This document shows positions 24,296 through 35,400 of a stretch of DNA of 64,000 bases, piece by piece. The position numbers were made by a program, and so were the translations under genes. Source of the DNA: Closterium sp. Naga37s-1. Lineage: Eukaryota > Streptophyta > Zygnematophyceae > Desmidiales > Closteriaceae. The DNA lies in contig CANJKZ010000723.1 in the NCBI GenBank assembly GCA_947471745.1, forward strand, positions 8,252,501-8,316,500, written 5' to 3'. The number at the start of each line of letters is the position of its first letter. The first letter of the stretch is position 1. The notes beneath the pieces were generated by a model. It was not told the DNA's origin and did not search any database. It was given only the letters and a program-made list of their open reading frames with translations.

Positions 24296-25939
24296 ACAAT
24301 TAGTTGTTTGTTCAGTACTCTACCCTTTGATTTTAGGGTACATTCCTGAAGCGCGTCACAAAGGCCTCGTGTCTCAAACGAAGAGATGCAGTGCGGTGGA
24401 AATGTTTGACACTTAAGTGTAATGCAGTGCAGACTGGTACAGCGGTTTTATGACGCGATTGAGACATTTGTGTCCAGAGCGGAATGTACCCTTAGTGTTA
24501 TGTTCTCATATGTTAAGCAAAAAAGTTGGAAACGTAAAAGGTTTTCCTAATGGACAACTCGTCATGTTGATATTGGGATACAAGTACACTGTTCATTTGT
24601 TCGTTGCGTTCACACTCATTCTCGATACAGTCTCAGGTGTTTCCTCTTCCCGCCTGTTACGAGTTCAATTGAGTGAGCGAGCGAGGATTGCACTATCGAG
24701 ACAAGAATCCAATGGGCGAAGGATTGAGCGAAGAATATATAGCGAAGCTACGGTGGTAACGGTAACATGTGGAAAATGGGGCGCGCGATGGGCCTGATGC
24801 CGAGGTTGGGGGACTGTCGAGGCGGAGGTCCGGAGCGCGGGTTACCAACCGAACCGTGCGGTCGGGTCGTGAACAGTGGCGGGAATGGTGTCGAGGCGAA
24901 TGTCGCGAGTGGTAACGGAATATTGTGGGGTGCTGTTGGCGGGAACAGTGGTGTACGCGCTGAGCAGGGACGCAAGGAAAAGGAATTTTCCTTACACCGC
25001 CAAAACTCACACCCTGGGCGCAGGCAGGGCAATTTGGATATTGGCGGTTTGGTGTTGAGCCAACCAGAGGCGGATAGGTCGGACAAACCAGAAACCCACA
25101 CAACACGACAAACATCCAGGGGCAGAGGGTATGCGTCAGCCACTACGCGAAGTGACTAGATAGGGTAACCGTTCCCCCGCTGTTCTCGAGACCCGACAAG
25201 TGAGTTCGCTTTTTGATTCGCCCACGCGTCTTGGGCTCGCCAAGAGTGAGAGCATCCCTCCCCTACACTACGAACTCCCCAACTTCTCCCACTCATCGAA
25301 GTTCCACCAGAGAATCCCTGTTTTGGGGCTTCCAGCGTTCTAGAGCGGCTGCAAACGAAAAACTAGTACGAATAACTCTATCAAGTCCTCTCCTCGCTAC
25401 CTCAGGTTCCCCCAGACGAAGCGCATCTCAAGCCTGCGTCTTGTTCCCTTGGTTTAGTGCACCGTTTTTACTCTATGCTATTCGGCATGGCAGCGCGCGA
25501 GAAACCCTAATGCAGGGTGTCGTATTTAGCAGAGTAAGAAAATGAGGTCGTTTTAGCGGACCCGGTAGCCTCGTCGATACTGACTCCAAGACGCAACCAT
25601 CTCCGCCCATCACTAATGTCTCATCGATCACTATCACGGCCAGCACCCACCAATGACTCCTGGCAACCGTTTCCCTGTAGTAGTTGGCCATGTAAACAAC
25701 AGTTCGTGACACCCGTGTATGCCTCCATGTCGAACCCTGCTCGATCTATGTGAGCCCAAGTCATGCCACAGCTAGTCAACTCCAGTCAACTCCAGTCAAC
25801 CGTGACCAACGCAAGTATATCCAAGGCACCTCCAAGTTGACCCTACGCATTCCCGGTCGACCGTTTTGAAGTCTCGATAGGCGTCACCGCTTCTTGGTAC
25901 TGACTGTCGCGTCGCATTCGCGTGGTCATCACGCATGCC
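24296..25939. other. Intergenic region between WRKY and aspartyl protease-like genes
   Basis: It holds the WRKY 3' UTR and the upstream region of the protease-like gene. A 60-codon frame near 24876 with a hydrophobic segment (EYCGVLLAGTVVYALSRDA) has no supporting splice site or homology I recognise. Otherwise nothing is supported. Confidence 0.4.
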
Positions 25940-28900
25940 ATGGCGTCGCGGCGCCTTACCCCGTCCATTCCACACCACTCCCCGAGTAGTATATCCACCG
26001 TCGCGAACACGAGGCACGTTCTAGACTCTGGTTACCACTCATCCGGTTACGTTCCGTCGCCGCGGCGCTCTCCTCTTCCCCGTTCGTCGCCGCAAGTGTC
26101 CGTTAAGCCGACTCGACGAGCGCTGCAATGCGCGCAAGCCGCCGCACGGCGAGGCGCATGGCAGAGCCGGCACGCGTGTCTTATGCTGCTCATTCTCGCC
26201 GCCCTTCCCTGCGTACGTGTCTTCTGCTCCTTTCCGTTCGAGTCCTCTCCGAACCACTTTCCCCATTTCATCCCCTCGTTGTGCGTTCTTGTTCATTTCC
26301 CCTATCGTCATCCCCACTCCCCACACCCACATCCCTCTTTCCTTTCATAACACCCACGCATCCTTCCCCGTTCCACATTCCATTCTCCCTCCCCGTGTAA
26401 CCCCCCACTGCTTTCCCTCCCCTTCCTCCTCCCCTTTTCCCCTTTCCCCTCCCCCCCCCTTCCCCTTCCCGCCCTTTCCCCCGCCGCTTCCCCATTAGCG
26501 CGCGCGCCCGGCGTCTATAATCACGCGGCCGAAAGGCTCGGCAGTAGGGGAAGGAGAAGGAAGAACCGCTGTTGGTGCGGCTGCTGCTGTTGATGCTGCT
26601 GCTGCTGGTAGTTTCGATAGTGGGACAGGTAGATGCACGATGGAGGATTACAACGGGTGCACGGATGTGACTCTAACGGTGCATGAAAATGCAATGCCGG
26701 GACGAGCCAAGCATATTAGCGACACCAGCATCAGCAGTAGTAGCAGCAGCGGCGGCGGCGGTGGCGGCGGGGGCGGCGGCAGCAGCAGCAGTGGTGGAGA
26801 TAGTGGAAAGAGGGAGAAGAAGATGAAGACAGGGAAGAAGGGGAGGGAAGCGAAGAAGGGGAAGGGGAGGAAGGGCGCGAAGCTGCATGGCCTAGGACCC
26901 GTTTACACTAAGGAAGCGTGGAAGGAGCATGAGGCCTGGGGGGACGATGGACGGCTGAGATTGAACCTAGTGAGACGATCAGACTCGCCATTTCTACTGG
27001 TGAGGCTACGCGACTGTTAAGTTAGCCGCTTATGGGTAGGCCACTCGCTCATGGGTAAACCACTCACTCATGGGTAAACCACTCACTCATGGGTAAACTA
27101 CTCACTCATGGGTAAACCACTCACTCATGGGTAAACCATCTACGAGTAAGCATACCAGTGTGACGTCTCACTTACACACGTTCCCCGTGCATGCATTCAT
27201 GCCCATTCACGTCCCGTGTTCACTCAAAGATAAGCATTCCGTGACCTGGTCTCTCCTCTCCTTTCCTCTTCCCCCCTTACGTTTACCACGCACTACAGGA
27301 CACGGGGTACCGCCCGGGTCCGTATGCTACGGGCTTAGGGAGCCAAGCACCCACCAACAGCGGTGTGCCGACAGGAGGGAGGAGAAAAAGCAGCAGCAGC
27401 AGCAGCAGCGGCGGCGGCGGCGGCGGTGGCGGCTCTCGGCAGTTGGGACATTCACATGGCACCAGAAAGCATCGCCGGTCCAAGCAGCAAGGCTCAGCAG
27501 CAGAGCAGCAGCAGCACCACGACAAGCACTCACACGAGTCAAACGAGTCAAGCGAGTCAAGCCAGCAGCAGCAGAGGCGGCGGTCAGCGCTGGGCAAGTC
27601 TGCGGTGTTTGAGACAGTGGCGCCCTTCACCACGTCGATGCTGGCTGAGGCTGTAGACGGCATGCTGGGCACCGTGGGAGGCAGCTTCAGCAAGGAGAGG
27701 TGTGCTGAGTGGGGGAAGTGAGAGGCAGGTATGCGACTTTAGAAACGGGTTGAAAGGTGAGGGCACGTCTGCAGTGTTTGAGACAGTGACGCCCTTCACC
27801 ACGTCCATGCTGGCTGAGGCGGTGGACGGCATGCTGGGCACCGTGGGAGACAGCTTCAGCAAGGAGAGGTGCGCTGAGTGGGGTGGAATGATGGATGGAT
27901 GGACCTGTGCTCAACAAACGGGGTTTATCGTGTCGCCTCACAGTGGCTCATAACCCCCCACACCTCACAGCTTCGCTTCGCCATCATCGATTCTTTCCCC
28001 ACTTCCACCCCCCAAACCCCTTGCCTCTGCAACACCGCAGAGGGTGCGCTGGACTTTGGGTCGGAGCAGCAGACGTTCTGATCTGAGCAACCCCCTGTGC
28101 CCTCCTTTGCCCCCATCCCATGTGCCCCCCCGTGGCCCCCTGCCCTGGGCCACTCCCCGCCTGTGCAACACGGCAGTGGGTACTACGTGGCGCTGGACTT
28201 TGGGTCGGAGCAGCAGACGTTCTGGTTGCAGATCGACACCACCACACCTGTCTCCTGGCTCTCCTGCGACTGCACGCAGTGCTCCACTGGTTTCACCACC
28301 GGCCCTGTACGTGCCTCCGCAGCTTCTTCTCCCTGCGACTGCACGCAGTGCTCCGCTTCCTCCCGTCCCCGTGTGCCTTCCTTCCCCGCATGCTTGCTCC
28401 CCCTACAACATCGTTTCCCCCATTCGACCCAGAGGCATCCAAGTCTAAACCAACCTGCCACTAACCTGTGCCGACAAGACCAGCTTTTGTGGTGCCTCAA
28501 GGAAAGACTCCCCCCCACTTCTCCGCTCCCACAGGCATCCCCTCCGTTCGACCCAGGAGCGTCCAAGACCAACCTGCCGCTCACCTGCGCCGACAAGACC
28601 TGCTTTTGAGGCGCCTCAAACAAAGACCTCCCTTCCCCCGCCTACCTTCCTCCCCACTCCCCCACCCCAGGCGTCCCCCCCATTCGACCCAGCAGCGTCC
28701 AATACCAACCTGCCGCTCACATGTGCGGACAAGGCCTGTTCTTGAGGCGCCTAAAAAAAAAAAGAAAATCCCTCCCCTTCCTTTCGTCCCTCCCTTCACT
28801 CTCTCCCTTCCCCCCCTCCCCTTCCCCAAGGCGTCCCCCTCCATTCGACCCAGCGGCGTCCAAGACCAACCTGCCGCTCACCTGCGCCGACAAGACCCGC

Positions 28901-29514
28901 CTTTGGGGCGCCTCAAACAAGGACCCTCCCTTCCCTCCCCTACCCTCCCCCTCACTCCCCTACCTTCCTCCCCACTCCCCCACCCCAGGCGTCCCCCCCA
29001 TTCGACCCAGCAGCATCCAAGACCAACCTGCCGCTCACCTGCGCCGACAAGACCCGCCTTTGGGGCGCCTCAAACAAGGACCCTCCCTCCCCTCCCCTAC
29101 CCTCCCCCTCACTCCCCTACCTTCCTCCCCACTCCCCCACCCCAGGCGTCCCCCCCATTCGACCCAGCAGCATCCAAGACCAACCTGCCACTCACGTGTG
29201 CGGACAAGACCTGTGTCAGCATGTCCTTCATCTCTGGAACCGCAGCGGTGGGGTGCGGTATGGCGCGGTCGCTGCCGGGGGACCCGGACGCGTGTGAGTA
29301 CGCGCAGCGGTACGGCACGACTGCCAGCGGAGGGAGCGGTGTGAGCGGCGTGACTGCGGGGACGACTGAAGGGAGGTTGCTGTACGATATCGTGTGGCTG
29401 CCGCTAAGGAATGGGACGCTGTCCAAGACATATGTCATCTTTGGGTAAGTCCGTCTGTCTGTGTGTCTGTGTGTGTGGGTGTGTGCATGCAAGTGAGTGT
29501 GTCTGTGCAAATGG

Positions 29515-29571
<57 letters not shown>

Positions 29572-32362
29572 TGAGCGGCCACGTGACCCTACCCATCAGG
29601 ACCCCAATGCGTATAAGTACTTACATCCTACTCACAGGCATCAGTTCAGCTCAGTCCAGGATGAGCACTGCACTTGCAGCAGCAGTGCCTGCATGAGCGC
29701 AGGGACGACGCTTACCCTTTCTTCCTCCCCTTCCTATCCCCCCCTCTCCCTCCTTTCTTCCTCCGTGCATCACCAGCTGTGGCAGCTACCAGACGGGAAG
29801 CCTATCGGGTGTCTCTCGGGCGCCAGACGGGGTGTTTGGGCTGGGACGGGGCATCCAGTCGATCGTCTCAGTGGCAGCAGCGCAGGGCGTGTGGGCGGAC
29901 ACCTTCGCCCTGTGCCTGGAGGGCGACCCCTACGCCAAGGGCAGCTACGTGGTGCTGGGCACGAGCCTGGGGCCCACTGGCGCGCAGTGGACCACCTTCA
30001 TTGAGATCACTGACAGGTGGGGGGGGGAAGGGAGTGGGGGTGGGAGGGGAAATGTGGGTGGGAGAGGGAGTGGGGGTGGGAGTGGGAATGTGGCTGGGAA
30101 GGGATGGGAGTGATGGTGAGAGTGGGAGAGGGTGATCCCTACGCCAAGGGCAGCTACGTGGTGCTGGGCACGAGTTTAGGGCCCACTGGCACGCAGTGGA
30201 CCACCTTCATTGAGATCTCTGACAGGTGGGGAGGGGGAGGAGAGTGCGGGGGAGTGCGGGGGTGGGTGGTGGGGGAGGGGAAGAAGGGGGAATGTGGGTG
30301 GGGGATGTTTGCGGGCTGGGTGATGGGAGTGTGTGCGGGCTTGGGTATGTGCGGGGCATGGGGATGGGGGAGGTGGTGAGAGTGGGAGTGAGAGGGGGAG
30401 GTGGTGAGAGTGGGAGTGAGAGGGGGAGGTGGTGAGAGTGGGAGTGAGAGGGGGAGGTGGTGAGAGTGGGAGTGAGAGGGGGAGGTGGTGAGAGTGGGGT
30501 GGAAACGTTCGCCCTGTGTATGGGAGGGATGGGAGGGCTGGAAGAATTGATCGTTTAGATAACTTCACATTGTTCTCAAGCCATCACCCCTTGTCCTTTC
30601 CTCTCCCTTTGCCCGTCCTTTCCCCCTGCTTCTCTTCCCATCTCCCCACGCTCTCCCCACGCAACTTCACGCCTGCAATCACACCTCTCTGTCCCTTCCC
30701 CTCCCTTCCCAGTCCGCTCTGCTTCATCCACATCGAAGGCGTGTCAGTATAGCAGGCACGCTTCTCCCCATCTCCGCCAATGCGTCACACCTTGAATCCG
30801 GCCTCTCTCTCCCCCGGCCCCCCCTCCTATCCCTGCCCAGTCCGCTCTGCTTCATTCGCATCAAGGGCGTGTCAGTGGCAGGCACACTTCTCCCCATCCC
30901 TCCGCGCAACTTCACACCTCCAATCACTCCCTCCCCCACCCCCCTTCTTCCCCTGCTTTCCCTTCCTACCATCTGTCCCCTCCCTCTCCCAGTCCGCTCT
31001 ATTTCATCCACATCAAGGGCGTGTCAGTAGCAGGCACGCTTCTATCCATCCCTCCGCGCAACTTCCGCCCGCCCACCCCAACGGGAGAGGGCGGGGCCGT
31101 GCTGGACTCCTCCACCACCTTCACGGAGCTCCCAGGGGACGTGTTCCACGCACTCATCACCGCGGTACGTCTGTCTGTTGTGTGTGCTCTGCGCTGACTG
31201 TAGTCAAACTGTAGTCACCTGCAAGGGAGAGAGCGGGGCCGTGCTCGATTCATCCACCACCTTCACGGAGCTCCCAGGGGACGTGTTCCACGCACTCATC
31301 ACCGCAGTACGTGCTTTCTGGTGTGCTTTCTGGTGTGCATGATGTGGTGGGGTGGCATAGAGGAGTAGAAGGTGGGTGTGCGGGGCCGTGCTGGTCTCCT
31401 CCACCACCTTCATGGAGCTCCCAGGGGACGTGTTCCACGCACTCGTCACCGTGGTACGTCTGCTGTTTCGTTTGTAGCAGTACCGTGCATGGTCTTATCT
31501 GATCTGATCTGGACTGATCTGATCTGATCTGATCTGGTCTGGTCTGGTCTGGTCTGATCTGGTCTGGTCTGGTCTGGTCTGGTCTGATCTGATCTGGTCT
31601 GATCTGATCTGATCTGGTCTGGTCTGGTCTGATCTGGTCTGGTCTGGTCTGGTCTGGTCTGATCTGATCTGATCTGGTCTGATCTGATCTGATCTGGTCT
31701 GGTCTGGTCTGATCTGGTCTGATCTGATCTGGTCTGGTCTGGTCTGGTCTGGTCTGGTCTGGTCTGGTCTGGTCTGGTCTGGTCTGGTCTGGTCTGGTCT
31801 GGTCTGGTCTGGTCTGGTCTGGTCTGGTCTGGTCTGGTCTGGTATGGTATGGTATGGTCTGGTATGGTCTGATCTGGTCTGGTCTGGTCTGCTCTGGTAT
31901 GGTATGGTATGGTCTGGTATGGTCTGGTCTGGTCTGGTCTGGTCTGGTATGGTATGGTCTGGTCTGGTCTGGTCTGGTCTGGTATGGTCTGGTCTGTTCT
32001 GGTCTGGTCTGTTCTGGTCTGGTATAGAGTAGTACGTGTGTGCATAGTGGGGTGGCATGCCATCCCCCCTGCTCCCCCCCTTCCATGTCCTCATTCTCAC
32101 TACCTGTTGCACTGCATCATGTGTGTGGTGGTGTGTGTGCGGCAGGTGGTACAAACAGTGGGAGGGTTCACATTCAGCCTTTTGAGTTGACTCTAAAGTC
32201 ATGTGTTGCGCTGCTTCATGTGTGTGGTGTGTGGTGTGTGGTGTGTGGTGTGTGCGGCAGGTGGTTGAGACGGTGGGAGGGTTCACGTTCAGCAATAAGG
32301 ACTCAGCTTCGCACAGCCTCATGTGCTATGTCAACAAGGACATTGCCACGTAAGGCTGCTGC

Positions 32363-32429
<67 letters not shown>

Positions 32430-32451
32430 TGTGTGCGTGCGTGCGTGCTTG

Positions 32452-32495
<44 letters not shown>

Positions 32496-35400
32496 TGTGT
32501 GTGTGTGTGTGTGTTTTTTTTTTCTTGAGGCGGCCCAAAAGGCTTCGCACAGCCTCATGTGATTTGTCATCAAGGACATTGCCACGTAAGGCTGCTGCTG
32601 TGCCGTGCTTGCACCACATGCACCACATGCACCACATGCACCACAGCCTCATGTGCTATATCAACAAGAACATTGCCCCGTAACACTGCTGCTGTGCTGT
32701 GCCATGCTTGAGACGTGACCAACGGCACCAAGCTGTGATAAGCCGAGATTCACCAAGTCCTTGTTGTTGTTGAGAGATTTCTCACAAGTCGACAGGCAGA
32801 TGGCTTTTGAGACATCTCAATAATCGTGACTAACGGGGCACCAAGCTGTGATAAGCCGAGCGTCACCTCACCATGACCTTGTTGTTGCAGTGCACGTGAA
32901 GGGATAGTCAAGGTTCACCAAGTTCGTGTTGTTGAGAGAATTAGAATTCTCACAAGTCAACAAGGAGAAGGCCACGTGGGGCTGATGAGCCGCGCTAGCC
33001 TTGCCTTGCCTTGCACCCATGCACGCATGCACAGCACAGATGTGCTCATGCGCTTATGCGGACATGCATGCGTGTTCTCATGCAATCTGCAAGCATGCAC
33101 TCATGCACCTAAATTGTTATCGCTTCCTGTGACTCGTTCCTGTGCTTGTGCTTGCATGTGCATGTGCATGTGCATGTGCGTGTACAAATGTGTGCATCCA
33201 TCCATCATTGCATGTGTATCCGCAAGCAGCAATGACCCTTCAGCGTTCTACCAGCGCTTTCCAACCGTCACGCTGCATCTAGCAGGCGATGCAGAGTTCC
33301 TGGTCCTCCCTCAGACCTACCTCCTTGCAGTGAGTCCCTCCTTGCAGTGAGTCCCCACCCCTTGCAGTGAGTCCCTGTCCTTCCTTGCCATGAGTACCTT
33401 ATTCCATGCCTCATCTTCCCTCCTTATCCCTCATGCACACATGTGTCGTTTCGCACATGCGGCAACGCAGAGTTTCTGATCCTCCCTCAGACCAACCTCC
33501 TTGCTATGAGTCCTCCCCACCCCTTCCCGTGAATCCCTACCTCCTTTCTTGCAGTGATTCCCTCCTTGTGCCACCCTTTGTCCCTCCAAGCCTCCTTCCT
33601 GCGATCATCTCTTGTAGCGAAGCATAATAACCTCACCTTCTTCTGACGTCTCTTTCCCTTCCCCCTCACTTCACCCGCGTTCATCTCCCGCTTTCTCTCC
33701 CCCTCTCCCTCCCCCAATCCCCTGATCTCCCCACCTATTCCCCCCTCTGCGCCTTCCCCCCCTTCCTTCCCTCCCCCCTCGCCCCATCCCCTCCCCCATT
33801 GTTACCTCCCCCAGTCGCCACCTGACGGCCTGGCATGCTTTGCAGTAGCCAGATCGCCCTCCCTCAGAACCGTGCTCGCAGGTGTGACTTGGGGAAGGTG
33901 GGGATTGGGGAAGACGGGGATTGGGAAAGATGGGGATTGCGGAAGGCGGGGATTGGGGAAGGCGGGGATTGGGGAAGGTGGGGATTGGGGAAGACGGGGA
34001 TTGGGAAAGATGGGGATTGGGGAAGGCGGGGATTGGGGAAGGCGGGGATTGGGGAAGGTGGGGATTGGGGAAGGTGGGAATTGGGGGAGCTGGGGATGGG
34101 ATTGGAGGGGGTTTGATTCAAAGGAAGGTGTTGAGTCGTTCTTGTGTAACAGATTCCACCTAATTCGTGTGGCTTTTGAGAATTCTCCAAAGCAGCACGA
34201 GGCATTTCTGAGGCGCCTCAAAGATGGTTTTTTTAGGTGCCTCAACTTCCACCTAATTCGAGCAGTACGAGGCATTTCCCCACCCGGTTTTCTCTCTGCT
34301 CTCGCCCGTCTCCCTTCCTCCCCCTTCCCCACCTAGCACCTTCCACGGTCCCACCCACCCTCCTACCTCCCACACTCCTGCCTCCCTCCATCCGCCTTGC
34401 GCCTCCCATCTGCCTGCCCGCCCGCCTGCCCTTCTCCAACCAGAGTCATGCGGATGGTGCCCAACAAGTACACCCTGTCTGATCTGGATCTGGATCTGGA
34501 TCTGGATCTGGATCTGGATCTGGATGGAGCGGCAGAAGTCCCTGTCTCACGCCCTTTCTGATCTTACTTCTGTTTCCCCACCCCCGCCTGCCTGCCTGCC
34601 TGCCTGCCTGCCTGCCCACCTGTCGTCCTGCCTGTCTGTGACCACCAGAGTCATGGCTGCGCAACAAGTACATCTGGATCGAGCAACGAAAAAGCCTTGC
34701 CTTACGCCCCTATCATTTTCCCTACCCGTCTGCCTGCCCTCCTTCCTGTGGCTGGCTACCAGAGTCATGGCTGCGCAACAAGTACATCTGGATCGAGCAA
34801 CGAAAAAGCCTTGCCTTACGCCCCTATCATTTTCCCTACCCGTCTGCCTGCCCTCCTTCCTGTGGCTGGCTACCAGAGTCATGGCTGCGCAACAAGTACA
34901 TCTGGATCGAGCGGCAGAAGGGTGTCATGGCATGGACCGATGTCAACTGTGAGTTTGCACCTCTTGTGGAGCACGAGCCGAACCTGTTATGGCGTGCCAT
35001 GGCGTGGCATGGCGTGGCGTGGTGTGGCATGGCGTGGTGTGGCGTGGCATGGCGTGGCGTGGCATGGCGTGGCATGGCGTGGCATGGCGTGGCGTGGCGT
35101 GGCATGGCGTGGCATGGCGTGGCATGGCGTGGCATGGCGTGGCATGGCGTGGCATAGTGTGGCATAGCACAGCATGGTGTATAAACACCACATAGGGACC
35201 TCAAATTACATGCATGGAAGCATGTCTCTCGGGTGTTCCTTGATTAGTGCAACCATGGAAGCATACCATATCAGTGCTCCTCTTTCATGCAACCAGTGCG
35301 TTACCTGTCTCCCGCTTACATCAATTCCTGTCTCCCGCTGTGGACCTTACAAGAGAAAAGGCATTTGAGTCTATTGTGAAAAAATAAATCAACAGCATCT

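Noticed and set aside
24876..25058. Small hydrophobic plus-strand frame (VVTEYCGVLLAGTVVYALSR)
   Set aside because: Only 60 codons, no recognised homolog, and no donor or acceptor ties it to other exons.
27000..27298. Splice donor alternatives for protease-like exon 2 (26969 versus 26999)
   Set aside because: Both are in phase and neither can be excluded; 26999 was used because it keeps more of the open frame. Not reported as a separate finding.
31446..32322. Long minus-strand frames reading (RPDQT)n
   Set aside because: They are the translation of a 5-bp tandem array, open in all three frames because 5-bp units lack stops.
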